NCBI GenBank assembly: GCA_029961685.1
Contig: JARWKL010000016.1
Coordinates: 18,854,157 to 18,918,156, forward strand
Length of the DNA stretch: 64,000 bases
DNA from: Aristolochia californica
Taxonomy: Eukaryota > Streptophyta > Magnoliopsida > Piperales > Aristolochiaceae
Reading direction: 5' to 3'
Positions within the stretch are counted from its first letter, which is position 1. The number at the start of each line of letters is the position of its first letter. The position numbers and the translations under genes are program-made. The notes beneath the pieces were generated by a model that worked only from the letters and a program-made list of their open reading frames with translations, searched no databases and had not been told where the DNA came from. Positions 43,174 through 56,600 of this stretch are shown here, in pieces.

Positions 43174-45602
43174 ACTTGTAGTTATAGGAAGAAGAGGCTG
43201 AAGATATCAAAGAGAGAAAGCCAGGCAAGCGGTAGGAGCTGCGGCAAGACGAACCAAGGCCACCTGATAATCCAAAGATGAATTGATTAAAAAAAAAAAC
43301 CCCAAGAGCAACAAAAGAGCTAGTAAAAGAATGGAGAAATCATAAAAGACATAAAAGTTCAAGAGAAAACCTAAAGTTAATAAAAACTATGTCCTAATTG
43401 GTAAGTTTAAGATGCAATCAATTAGTATCTGACATTAAAAAAACAACGCAATTAATGGAGTCTCACAAAAAAGAAGAAGCTCGAAATAAAGGAAAGTATT
43501 CAGAGCTCGAAAGCATCGATTCGCCAGTTCTGGAAGATAACCAAAACCAGAAACAAAAAAATAAAAAATAAAAATAAATTCTTGATTAAAAACAAATAGG
43601 AGAAGACAACTTCTTGATTAATCGACAGCAAAAAAAAAAGATAGGACAGAAAATGATTACGGGTTCGAAACCACAATCTCAAATACAAGACGAAAAAGAA
43701 TGTTAGAAAGAAGACCTATGATGCTTAGATAAGAAGTGGAACTAAAAATTAAAATCAGGACCAAAAACGACCTAAATACTCCCGCTAATTCTCTCCTTGA
43801 ACAAAAAGAAAAAGAAAGACAAGAAAGCCCAAAAAGACAGATTGTCCAATCAACAAATAACATAAAACACCCTCGCGGGTGACCGACGATAAGAAAAATC
43901 TCCAACAAATGTCGCAACCAACCAACAGAAAATCCCAGAAAAAAGAAGAAAAGTTACCTGGATTTCTCCGCAGCAACAGAAAGCAAAGAAAGAGGACGAC
44001 AAGATCAAAAGCGAAGGCGCAGAAGGGCAGGTATAAAAGGGTACAATCCGACTCTAAAATGGAAATAACGAAACGCGTGAAATCCGTCAAATGGGTGTGC
44101 TGAGGAAGGTGGCGAGAAGGAGAGAAGCGGAGGAGACTTCAAACCTCGATTCTCTGTCTCTCTCTCTTAACAAATCAAACGGATTTCTAGACGAAAATGG
44201 ATATGGCAGCTACATACCCAAGGTTGACAGAATCGAGAGACGGATTTGCTCCCTCTCCTTTCTCAAATCTCAACTGCTGATTAAGAATATTCACGAGTGA
44301 CCTTTCCGAACGGGTCAAAAGGCAAAAGTTAATTAGTTAATGTCTACCTTTTGCTTTTTTTAGTCCACCTCCAGATCAAAAGTTCAATTAATTCAACATA
44401 ATATGAACAGCATCCTCATATTCCAGTTACAGATGCTGAAAGCGATTATATTAGAACAGGAAAGTCTCAACTGATGAATCCTCCATTTCTATCCAATCAA
44501 CTAAATCTTTTACAATACCTTGGGTAGCATGATGATTGTTGATTACAGTTTTATTATCTAAATTACAAGAGACAGAGTCTTCTGTGCGAAAACGGGACTC
44601 CGTCTGGGTCAAAGGTATCGAGAAGACTGGAAGGGCCCCAGGACTGATTCTTCCAGAGAAGAAGAAATAAATGCAAATACAGGGGTGATGACTGATCGTC
44701 CTGGAAAAACTCTGGAAGCTGGAATTTTGAATACGGGTGATGACTGATCGTCCTGGAACAACTCTGGAAGCTGGAATTTTGAGGTTAAGGAAAATGGACA
44801 AGTGGGTATCCGACTTTCCGGTTGCCATTTTTTATGCCGATCAAGCATCCTCTCTTTTGATCTTTTCTTCTCGGTGTTTGTATCTGATGAGTAATTGGAT
44901 TCGAATTTTATGAGGATTCAATCTGGTTTTGAATCCCAAAAATTGGATAAAATCGGATCCTTTCTGGATATCCAGATTCGAAATCCTATTTAAGAGGTTC
45001 TAATTTGGTAAATATTTGGATCCAAAACCTCCTGAGCTGCCTGAAATTTTCCTCCGGGGAGTCGATAACCCTGAACCCCATTGATCCCAACTTAGAAAAG
45101 AAAAAGAAGAGAATAATAAAATTTTGACCATTATTATTCTTAAAATTAATTGGTAAAAATAAAATAATGGTCAATTTCTCATTTTCCTTTCCTTGGGTTC
45201 CAAACAAACGCAAACGTTGTACATCCAAGTACAAGTCTTTGCACCAAAACATATCTTACTGTATCATAGAGGGAGGATAAATGACTAGTACCATTAGGCA
45301 AGTCTTCAAGGCAATGACCCAGTCCTGTTATCCATTTCCAATTGATCGAAAACAACCTCAGTCTGGCGGCATTACATCCTTCGGAGGGGCCATTGGTGGC
45401 GGAAACTGCACCAGCGAAGGGTTTTCTTGGGCATGATTTGCTTGATCGAGTGATATTGATTCAAGCAGAGAGACTACAGATTCTGTCAAGTGGACATCGA
45501 GCCTGCCTATTTCTCTACAGAATTGAAACAAGAACATAACTAAAAAAGGGAAAGGAAAAAACGAATTTAAGCTTACACATAAGCTGCAAAACAGGACGGA
45601 TG
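43174..45602. other. SNAP33 5' region and flank of CCMH
   Basis: 43174-43965 is the likely 5' UTR end and leader intron of the SNAP33-like gene, with its first exon and promoter at about 43966-44250. From 44300 to 45602 I see only a 52 bp tandem duplication and the CCMH 3' UTR. Confidence 0.45.
44683..44785. repeat. 52 bp tandem duplication
   Basis: GGGTGATGACTGATCGTCCT with the next 32 bp occurs at 44683-44734 and again at 44735-44785 with one or two differences, indicating a recent tandem copy. It is not in a recognised gene. Confidence 0.9.
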
Positions 45603-47224
45603 TTAAATGCTCCACCACGTCCTCCTTTGTGGCTGAAGGGGGGTCAGGATGTCAAGCATGGTTTGCTTCTCTTTTGGGGTCAAAGGTACACCTCTGACAA
45701 GGTTCAATGCCATGATATGCCCATTTGTCCTCAATTTATGCCTTCGGTAAGCCCATACACCAGTTGCAGTCCCTGCAACTAAGAACTGCATTGAAAACAA
45801 CAATAATCAAGAAAGTTTCCAAACTCTGCCAGAAAAAACAAAGATCCTTGATTGGCCATTTTCATATTTTTAATACCCTCTTCTTTTTAGTGACCAAAGT
45901 AGCTTCAGTGATTATTGCTGGTTGCTAGGTGTCCAACCCCAATATTTAGACAGTTTCAATGCAACCCCCTACTTACCCAATATAGTTCTCTTTACATATA
46001 ATTGTACAGACAATCCAAAGCAGAATAGTGCCTCACAATGGCAGTGGTGTTTCCACCAATAAATAGTGCATAGATGTTTGTATTTAACAACAGTCATATT
46101 AGCCATAGATTGTTTTCTTCCAAATAGCCCTTTGTCGTGGATCACAGATACAATGTAAGAGGTAATGTGTCAAATTAAATTTGAAATACTCACAGGTGAT
46201 AACCAAATAGCTGCAGTCTGGAGGTCAAAATGGGGGGAGTAAAGCACAGTTTCTCCAAAATCCTGCTCGAGCTTTTTGAAGATCTCTTTATCAGTTTTGC
46301 CAGCCCGAATCTCATCCCGAATCAACTGTGTAAATACAAAAAGGAAAAATGGAAGAAGTCCATATATCATAGATAATGTGGGGAGAAATCCAATTAACTC
46401 TTACTTTAGAGCTAAGCTAGTTACTCGTGTAATATATTAAGCACAATTAATCGTATTGGAAAAGACTCGATGCCTAACCCAATATTATATAAAACAAAAT
46501 TTCTCCTTCTTGTTAAACCCTTCGTTGAAGAATCTTTAATCATTTGTGACAAGTTTTGGCTATAAATAAAAATTAAATCAGATTTTCTGTTGGCTCAACT
46601 TGAAATGATAACCGTTTGGAACATCACTTTCAAATCAAATTTTTATTTTCCCTTTTGCAGGAATTTGAATTTGCAATCAATCTCAGAAAACTGCAAAGAG
46701 TGATTAAGAATAAATTTAAAAGTGGAAAGAGCCAGTCACCAAGTTAATCTTGTTAGATTTCATTTTACGAGTCTATACTCAAACCAATTAAATAAACTTA
46801 ATACAATGCCAATTGTTTCATGTTATTTTTAACTCAACCAATTTAAAAAAACTAGTTACACATGAATGTTAATAAAACGGATGATTTTCACATTCCATCT
46901 CAATCACCCTTAATGTTTTAAACAAAACGTTAAGTAGAATATCTGAGCAAATTCTCACCACCTGATTCATTTTTATCTGAAAAAAAAGACTTTAGCTTAA
47001 TGTTTTTTGGAGACACCTATTAAAACAAAGAAAACGAAAAAAGGAGCAGTGTATAGAGTAAAGAAGAAAGAGGTATGCACTTTTCTGAGAAGAACAGCAA
47101 CATCTGCTTGGGAATCTTCGATGGACTGGCTGCCACATTCAGTGCAACGGACATTGTGACTAATATTTCTAGCCCGAGCTTCTACTGTCTGCACCTTCTT
47201 TAGTGCATCAGCATCTCCTTCCAT
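45603..47224 (-). CDS. CCMH: Mitochondrial cytochrome c maturation protein CcmH
   Basis: Three coding exons, 47224-47081, 46325-46194 and 45785-45603, all phase 0, GT-AG, 152 residues. It begins MEGDADALKKVQTVEARARN. The redox motif VRCTECGSQS (CxxC) lies near residues 25-34, followed by EDSQADVAVLLRK, LIRDEIRAGKTDKEI and DFGETVLYSPHFDLQTAAIW. A single membrane segment (FLVAGTATGVWAYRR) comes next, then NGHIMALNLVRGVPLTPKE. Plant CcmH sits in the inner membrane with its CxxC facing the intermembrane space, where it reduces apocytochrome c before haem attachment (System I). Length and motif match Arabidopsis CCMH. The acceptor GGGTTCAG about 27 bp upstream of the ATG indicates a spliced leader. 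Confidence 0.94.
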
Positions 47225-49199
47225 TCAGGAACTTATTCAGATACCTCTCTGAACCCGGAAATATTTAAAGAAACTGTCAATCTACTTGTCAAGTTAAAAA
47301 ATAAGGGTTTCTTAAGAGGTATCCAAAGAATCATTTCACTGCTTAACAAGATCTCACAAAATCCATGAAGTTACATTTATGCATCATTTTGAGGGGTGAG
47401 CTAAAGCACCTGCTGAAAACTACCATAATCTAGCAAGAGATCTTTATTTTTTTTTAAATCTCTTTTTCTAGCAAGAGATCTTATGAAACATATATTCAGC
47501 TATACACAAGAAAAGACCAAAACAACAAAATTACAACACGAAAGGAACTTTAAGGTCCTGCTAGAGCCCTTAGCAAGAAAAATATACTCTGAGAAAAGGT
47601 AGAAAGAAAATTTCCATACTATGAGTTCCCAGAAAAAATATAAGTTGAAAAATGTTAGTGCCTTAAAGTTACTAGGAAATCAACCTGGACGTTGTTCAGA
47701 TTTTTCTAATAGTTCTTAGTTCCCTCTACTAGAAAAATGGTGATATATTGATCGTTTGGTATTCGCATATGTACATCAATTACTTCTTTTTAAACACCTT
47801 AACTTATCACACTTATGATGAATACAAGACAAAACCCTCTTTTATTCTTTAGTTATCACAACTGTGGTCATCAATTTCTTTTTACATGAGTGAAGCATAA
47901 TTCCTTTTATGTATATTTCCCTATAGTAGGATAGAGGTATACAGTGCAACCAAGTATCTTGTAATAATAAAAGAAATCACGAAAATGGTTCCAATAAAGG
48001 TAACAGAAATGGCTCTTTCAAATGAAGTACCGCCTAGATATAGGAAAAGATTTTTATAAGAGAAAGTGAATGAAAAAAACAGCAAACTATTCAAGGGAAA
48101 ATGTCAAACAACATGAGATAACAGATACATAATATGTAACATTTTGTCAACATGAATTCAAATCACAGAGTCCCACTAGCTTCAGCATGTGATGCAACAA
48201 CAGAGAATATCTCCAAAGCTAGTACAAAGAGATCCACAGAGGTCCATGCTAGTTAACCTATCCAAATTAACAAAACCATGAAAATAACTGCATACATATT
48301 TCCTAGGTTATCACGACCAGCCAAATAATGTAACAGTCAAAGAGAGATACAAAAGTAACTGTGTCTGGTTTTAATTACCATAGTTTTACTAGCCTAACTA
48401 AGAAATGACATTGACTTAGTTAAGAAGTTGAATTTCTTTAATCTATTACGCTATCTGTTGATAAAAAATACAGTTCCAAGCTCCTGCTTGATCCATTCAT
48501 CATAAATAACCCAAAGCGATGGAACAGTCAATCAAAGTAGGAGATGCTTGAGCACAAACTGACAATTTTTTTGAACGCTGTTAAAACTTTATTGCAAGAA
48601 TAAAAAGACAAGTATAAAAACAGAACAAGAAACAGAAAAAAAAAAGAATACAATCAATTAGGAGGACTCAAATTCACAACAAGCCGTTGGCATGCCCTTA
48701 AGCTAGTTAAACGACCATTAAATTTGCTGAGAATTGAATGTGTTCTGATAAGCATTGTTTTGCATCAGTGACATCCGTAATTTGAAGGAATATCTGATCA
48801 TACTTTGAGGGTGGTTTGTACTTTCCCATCACTCAGGAAATTACAACAGCCAAATCACTTCTATAATTAAAGGAAGGCTGAAATGATTGTAGTAAAGTAA
48901 TAAGCCTCGGTGCATCTACCATATTTCTACCTCCATGTAATCTGCTACCCAAGTAAACCAGAATAAGAAAACAAAAAGATTTGTACCATCCAGACTTGAA
49001 AGATAGATTGCAAAACTAATAAACTACAATTTATTTCATAATAAGGTGTGTGAAATTAGATTACCTCTTTCAAATTAGAAACTTGGGAGATTCTAAAAGA
49101 GTTATTTCACATTTACATTGTGCAAGCCTAATTTCCGTCCTTCATTTAGATGAGACACAAAGTAGTAGAGAAAAGTTCATGAGTTTTCATGCTACTCAT

Positions 49200-49327
49200 G
49201 AATGTCGTTGACATTAAGTACTAGGATCGAGCCCCAGCTCAACATTAGGCTGGAACCCGAGCGAATCAAGTTGTAAAACCTCGAGCTTGGCTCGATGGCG
49301 CTCGAGCTCCGCTCAGTGCCACCCCTA
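49200..49327 (-). repeat. GAGC-rich repeat with TAGGGGTGGCA end
   Basis: The minus strand starts TAGGGGTGGCACTGAGCGG at 49327 and is rich in CTCGAG and GAGC words. It pairs with 4860-5020, which carries GGGGTGGCATTGAACCG on the same strand. The two are probably members of one non-autonomous DNA-transposon family (hAT-like end). Confidence 0.45.
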
Positions 49328-49466
49328 CTGAGTCGAGAGCAGTCGAGGCAATGCTTTCCAGTACTACATTTAATCTCTGGGAAGCTATGGGGTGGCTTTC
49401 CGAGAGAGCAAAATCCACATACATAAGATAATCTCTTGGATCAGAATGTTTTATGGCTTCGGGTCG
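49328..49466 (-). other. Exon-like open stretch of unknown identity
   Basis: The minus strand has a good acceptor (TTTTGTTTGCAG) followed by 46 open codons (RPEAIKHSDPRDYLMYVDFA, then ASQRLNVVLESIAS). It ends exactly where the GAGC-rich repeat starts. An in-frame stop sits just before the acceptor. Joining it to the donor at 50005 gives an immediate stop, so no gene model was built. It may be an old exon cut by the repeat, or chance. Confidence 0.3.
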
Positions 49467-50667
49467 CTGCAAACAAAACTAACCCATGTAGATAGTCCAA
49501 AGCAAGACCTAACTGGTCCCGCGTAAAATTTGCAACACTGGAAAAGACACAACTTACGAGAAAACAGAGGCCAGAACTACGTCTCTCTCAAACAAAACAA
49601 CCCAATAAGCATCTTCCGCTTGCGATTGTTTCCTCTCAATGGACTTCCTCCAAAAGGTATTGAACACCAGCGTTTTGGATTTCATATCTGACGAGAAAGG
49701 TGATGTGTTTGGCTCCTCGGCTTGAGATTAGAGACAACTTGGACGTCGCGGAAGGTATTGTGCCCATCTTCCATGGAGGAAATTGGAATTCATGGTACCA
49801 AAAAACTCAACCTCGACGATCAGAACATCTTTAAAGAGGGGTTTCTCTAGGGTTTCTAGGCATGCAAGAATTGGAGAAGTTCAGAGAAAAAAGTTGATAG
49901 ACGAGGAGGAAAGTGACGAAGGAAGGGGGAAAAAAGTACAGATGAAACATGGAAGAAGTGAACGGGGAGAAGAATGAAAATGATTAGAACTAAACTTAGC
50001 TTACCTGTATCGGCTGCGACAAACGGCGGGAAGACTGAATAGTAGGATGGCAGAGGAAACTGGGGCTGAACGGTGGGGAGGGGAGGCGCAGGCAGCGGCG
50101 GCGAATGAGGCAATGGAAGGCTGCGTCATGAGGTGGAAGAGATGGCTGCCTCCATGGGCGGGTCAGAAAAACGCTTCAAAGGGTAAGTAGAGGGAAATAA
50201 AGAATGGCCGTCGATTTCTCATATCTAATGATTTTCGTTACTTTTCCTCTCTGTCTATTTTGTTATATTTCCAATTTTTTTATCATTTAAAATAATAAAA
50301 TTAATAAACTGTAAAATATTTATCAATCATGAATGCCTAACATAAAATACAGAGGAAGAAAAAAATTAAATTCAAGCTTCCCATCAATAAAGAGTACAGA
50401 CATGTCTACAGATTGCAGACTCAGGACCTCTGTTTTCGTAACTTAGCTTGGTAGCTTAACCCTTTTGTTCAGGTAGCTCTGGCCTCTGTAGATCGTCAAG
50501 CTACAGAAAAATACAAAGAAGCCAGCAGTTTTCACTAATTTCAGTAATTTGGCTTCAATTCAACTTGCAACTAAAACATTCTACAGAAATACACAAGACC
50601 AAAATTCCCCACCAAACCAAACAGAAGCTAGAAATAATTAAACAGTAAAAACACATTACGGGTTCAA

Positions 50668-53600
50668 TCAAATTGCCGAAGCAGGTTGCAAGTTAATGGT
50701 GTCGGGTCCGACTGGAACATCAAAGAAATCCTGTAAAGCAACCATCTTGACAGTGCTCTTTTTTATGCTCCGAATGGCCTCGACAGTTGCAAGTGCACCT
50801 GCAACAGTTGTTATAGTGGGAACCTTGTAAGCCAGAGCCATTCTCCTCAGTTGCCTTCCATCAATATTATCTAAAGCATCTCCTGAGCTCGTGATCACCA
50901 TCAGCTGAATCTGACCATTGGCTATCATATCTCCGGCATGAGGGCGCCCCTCGTGCATCTTCAGTACTCTTTCAACTTGAATACCTTCCATTTCAAGCAC
51001 ATGAGCTGTCCCTGAAGTGGAAACCACACGGAACCCAAGTCCAAGAAATGCCTTCGCCATTGCCGGTAGATGAGGCTTAGTTAGGTCGTTGAGGCTCAGG
51101 AAAATTGTGCCGGAGACGGGAAGCTTCTGACCCGCAGCAATCTGGGCTTTGGCAAAAGCCATTGGGAACTCAAAGTCAATACCCATGACCTCTCCGGTGC
51201 TTCTCATCTCTGGCCCAAGAAGAACATCACAACCTTGAAACTTCTCAAAGGGAAGAACTGCCTCCTTAACTGAAACATGATTTGGTATTATCTCCTTGGT
51301 GAACCCCAGATCATCCAGAGACTTACCTGACATTACAAGAGAAGCATATTTTGCTAATGGATGCCCAATTGCTTTTGACACAAATGGCACCGTTCGAGAG
51401 GCACGAGGATTAGCCTCAAGTATAAATACTTCCCCAGATGCAGTGATAGCATACTGGCAATTCATGAGGCCACATACATTAAGGCGTTTTGCCAGTTTTG
51501 TGGTCCAATAACGGATGGTCTTTAAACACAAGGCCGACACCGTCTTAGTGGGTAGTGAACAAGCTGAATCACCTGAGTGGATCCCAGCCTGCTCAATGTG
51601 CTCCATAATACCACCAATCACCACATTGCCCTTTGCATCTGCAAGGGCATCTACATCAATTTCACAGGCATCAGAGAGGTATTTGTCAATCAGGACAGGT
51701 TGATCAGGATCCACTTCTACTGCACTTTCAAGGTAAGTCAGAAGTTTCTCATCACTATATACTATCTCCATGGCTCGACCTCCGAGCACATAGGAAGGTC
51801 GGACGACAACAGGGTACCCTATATCCATTGCAATGGCCAAGGCATCAGTTTCACTCTTCGCAATCCCACCTTTGGGTTGCTCAATCTCAAGTTCTTTGAG
51901 GATGGCATTGAACCTCTCTCTATCTTCAGCTGCATCGATGGAATCAGGCGAGGTGCCCCATATTTGAACTGGATGATTTCCACTAGCACACATTGGCTTG
52001 TGCTTGTCAAGGTAACGTTGTATTGGAAGAGCCAACTTAAGAGGGGTTTGGCCTCCAAACTGCACAATTATACCTGCAGGTTTCTCTAGATCAATCACAT
52101 TCAGGACATCCTCAACAGTAAGTGGCTCAAAGTACAGACGGTCGCTAGTGTCATAATCTGTTGAAACTGTTTCTGGGTTTGAGTTCATCATAATGGTCTC
52201 ATATCCAGCGTCCTACACAATCAGAAAAGAAAAAAAAAAAAAAAAAAACAAGATCAGGAACCAATAGTTGGTCCTAACATGAGTATAAATTGGTTAATTT
52301 TGATGCTTCAATATGTAACTAATCCTCAAACATTAATGATGGGGACTCAATTTTGGCAAAGCTCGGCTCAATGTACCTGCAACAGCAAGCCAAAATTCAG
52401 ACCCATTCACCATGGCTTGAGTTTTAAACTTTAGGCCTAAAGAAATATGGGCATCTTCAGCTGGCAAATCACTAAGGTCCTTCATGTAAAGACGAAGTGT
52501 TCCACAAACTAAATCTAAAATCATATCATAGTTGGAAGAAGTTCTGCAATACAGCCCCAAGAATTAAAATAACACACAGAATAAGAAAGTACAAACCCGA
52601 AGAGCAAAAGATGTGTGGCAGCAGCAGTAGTCGAACTCAATACCCTGACCTATCCGGTTTGGTCCTCCACCCAAAATCAAGACCTTATCCCTCTGGGTAG
52701 GAAGTGATTCACATTCATAATCATAAGAGGAGTACAAATATGGAGTATTAGCTTCAAATTCAGCCGCACAAGTATCAACCCTCTTATACACAGGAACCAC
52801 ACCAAGCTCAAGCCGCCTTGCCCTGACTTCAGCCTCAGTGGAAGAGGTTGCAAATGCAACCTGTCTATCACTAAATCCTCTCCTCTTCACTTCAAAGAAG
52901 TCGGCCTTCGTAATTTGAGACAAATTCTGAGATGAAATGAACTGCTCCACCTCAACCAGTTCTTTTAGCTGAGTGAGAAACCATTTGTCAATAAAACTAA
53001 TCTCGTGGATTTCATCCACCTTCATTCCTCTTTTAAGTGCTGCATATATTGCATACACACGATCTGGATTTGGTACACGCAGATTGTATTTTATTTGTTC
53101 CCAGTCCCAATCTAGTTCCTTAACATTCGCACAGCCCCAGCCAGAATAGCCACATTCAAGTGATCGAACAGCCTTTTGGAAGGATTCCTGAAACGTGCGG
53201 CCCAGGGCCATGGCTTCACCAACAGATTTCATCTGGGTTGTCAGCAAGGGTTGTGAGCCAGGGAATTTCTCAAATGCGAATCGAGGTATCTGCAATATTA
53301 ATTAAGAAAGAAGATGTTAGGGCAAAGTCACCCACTTGAACAACTTTGATATGTCAAGGCTGGGCGTTAAGAATGATCTGCAAAAGACCCTTAAGCAAGC
53401 ACAACTGATGCATGCTCATTGCTTTTAACTGAATATTTCGTTGCTTCATTTTAAATACAATGACATGTTAAATGCATGTTTTTACTATCAATGTCCAAAC
53501 TTTAGTGTATAAATGTCAACAGAAAAAATAAGTGATATTGGATTCATAGAGAAAAGTGAAAATAATTGGATAAAGAACCACTCTATTGTAGAAAATCTTC

Positions 53601-56600
53601 TCTATGAGTTGGAAAAACTTCACTTGTGAAGACACATTTATGCATGTTAAGAATAGTATTAGAAAAACAGTTGAAGGGTAGTTTTGTATTTTTATATAAG
53701 ATGTGATCACTAGAGTAGGTTTTATATTGTTCTACATGTTTAAATCTATCTCTAGTTCAAGTTTCATGTAATTTGGATATATAATTGGAGATAGACGGAG
53801 TTAAGAGCATTCAAGTGTATAAAGGCAAAGCTGTAATTTTCACTAAAGTTATTAAAGAGGATGGGTATTGAGCTCGACCCCCAACGAGAGTCTTTCCAAA
53901 ACTCCCTCTTCTCTCATCTGTCTCTCCTTCTTCTCCCTCTCAATTCTTCTCTCTATATACTCTTCAATTTTATACTTTTTCAAATAGCAATGAGAAATTT
54001 GCTTTTTGTAAGACAAAAATGCCTGGTTTCCTTTATTATACAATCTAAAAGCCTTCATAGACAATTTAATAGGCATAAATGCTCCATAATGGCATGACTT
54101 AAAATAATTATATATTAATACCAGCAATTTAAATACAATTTTATATCATTCAAAACAAGTAATCACGATTTATCCAACAACATGTTCATGCATGAATTAA
54201 TTTACATGACTCCTGAGTCCATATATTCAGGGCAAGCAAGGATTTTTCATCTTCCTTTTTTCGGTAGGAATAGTGATACAAATCAGAATTAAGCAAAAGC
54301 TGAAAGGAGTGGTCTTACAAATTTGACTTAAGCAAAAGATGAATACACAACCTAATTCTTTAAAGAAAAAAAAAGACACAAAACTCAAAATTCAGTCAGA
54401 CACAATGATGGACCAACAAGCAGGTTTCATTCAAAAAAATGTTATAGAATACAGATATGATAAAAAAATTGGCAAGACAATGAATATGAAATCTTTCACT
54501 GATACAAACTTTAAATAGGAGAGACTGCAAAACCCCCAAATAAAGTATGAATTTTCCCAAGGCATGATGGCAATATTAAATGTAGCAAGTGAACCAGCCT
54601 ATCCACCTAAACTTTTCTATTTTTTTTAGGATTTTGGCCCTAGGCAGCATCTTGTTGTTGGCACCTGTTTACCTCTTTGACTTTATTTTGCTTTCTCACT
54701 CATTGTATTTTTTCCTTATGATACATTTTTTAATCTCCTATGGGAGTTTCTCTTAATGAAATCTCATTGTTGTTAAAAAAAAAAAGGATTTGACACTTTT
54801 TATCTCCTATGGGAATTTCTCTTAATGAAATCTTTTTCTCGTTGAAAAAAATAAGATTTTGGCCCTACATTAGCAAAATGAGATAGCAGAAGCATCAAGA
54901 AATATAGGATCAGTTGAAACTGACAACGTTCATTTTCCAGGACTTATATTTCTGAAAAAAAAATTATTTTAGTAATTTCTCTTCTCTAAAACTAAATATG
55001 ACAGGGGTACTCCAAATGAGTCATTTTTTTCTTTTGTTGTAGCTAATTACTAGGATGCCAATATGCATGTTGAGCAATCAAAATTATTACATTAGTATGT
55101 GCAGACACAAAAACCTTCAGTGGGAAAACCAGTTATGTATGTACATCAACGAAGGAAAATACTTAGGAGCTCCTATTTGTTAAATTCAAGAGGTTTCACA
55201 TATCTCACCCCAGTACATGATTCTGCAAACTTATTCCCTACAAATGGTTTCAGTTACATTTCGAAATATAAAAAATTCGCAATAAATCCATTTCATGGGC
55301 ACCTAAAGAATTTAGATTTTAACGTTTAACTGATGATTCACTATTTCAGTAATTCAATGTGATAATATTAATAACCAGGTTAATACAATGGGAACAACAA
55401 AAATAACAACTTCATACATGAATAAAATTTTAGATCAATCAATGGGTAATAATTTAACCAAAAACATAAGTAAATATCAAATTTGCCACTTATAGAAAGT
55501 TCATCAGACTATGTCCAAACATTTGTATAGAGCTGGCTACTTTCAGAAAATGAAAATTATACAAACAAAAAAGTTTCAATAAACCAGATCTCTGACTGTA
55601 AGAAAGGATGCATCAACTAAATCATAATGAGCATCTAAAAGACACCACCTAATGGTGTAGAGGAACCAAGAAACTGTACATGCCACAACCAAATGCATGT
55701 TGTCAAAAGATTGATGATCAAGAGAAGTATACTGTTTCACTAAAAGCCCCCAAAATACAAAAAAAAACTCCCTACATACTCAGTGTTTTTTTTCATCTAG
55801 AGATTGAGTACCTTCTTTGCAGCAAATTTCATCCACTCCAACCCATGTCAGGAAGTCCATTCAAAATTACCAAATATATACAAAATTATAAGAACATAAA
55901 AATAAAATAAAAAATGTATATAGTAATGCTAGCACTTACCTTTGTTACCACATAATCAATTGAAGGCTCAAAACTAGCTGGAGTCTTTTTTGTAATATCA
56001 TTTGGGATCTCATCTAAAGTATAACCCACAGATAGCTTGGCTGCCATCTTGGCTATTGGAAACCCAGTTGCTTTAGATGCCAAAGCTGATGACCTTGAAA
56101 CTCTTGGATTCATCTCTATGACCATCACTTCCCCATCTTTAGGGTTAACAGCAAACTGTACATTAGAGCCACCACATTCCACTCCAATCTCTCGAATTAT
56201 CTTAATTGAATAATCCCTCAGTCGCTGATACTCCTTATCTGTCAAAGTCTGAGCAGGGGCCACAGTAATAGAATCCCCAGTATGAACCCCCATAGGATCA
56301 ATATTCTCAATGGAACATATGATCACCACATTATCTGCCAAATCCCTCATCACTTCAAGTTCATATTCTTTCCATCCCAACAAGGACTTCTCGACTAACA
56401 CCTGTGAGGTCAAGCTCGCAGCTAGGCCTGTCTTACAAATTGACTCAAACTCTTCCTTGTTATAAGCAATACCACCTCCTGTCCCACCCAATGTAAAGGC
56501 AGGCCGAATGATCAAAGGATACTCTCCTATGGAATCTGCAATTTGAAAGCATTCTTCTAAGGTAGTTCCAATGCCAGAAGGTGGCGTTTTAATTCCAATA

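Larger units (their letters stand above)
47225..50170 (-). other. CCMH leader: probable 5' UTR exon and 2.7 kb intron
   Basis: A strong donor, CAG before GTAAGC, lies at 50005/50004. It would join to the acceptor at about 47252, giving a first exon at about 50005-50160 and an intron of about 2.75 kb. The putative first exon contains an ATG (50129) whose frame reads MTQPSIASFAAAACAS, but it hits a stop shortly after splicing, so it would be an upstream ORF. The intron holds AT-rich sequence, a T/A-rich repeat-like patch at 48560-48720, a GAGC-rich repeat and an exon-like stretch at 49328-49466. Confidence 0.5.

Noticed and set aside
43500..44090. Hydrophobic minus-strand frames of 62-101 codons
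   Set aside because: They arise from T-rich leader intron sequence of the SNAP33-like gene; no conserved motif.
49328..50129. Separate plastid-targeted gene joining the frame at 50129-50005 to the exon-like 49328-49466
   Set aside because: Joining in the required phase gives an immediate stop, so the two pieces do not form one coding sequence.
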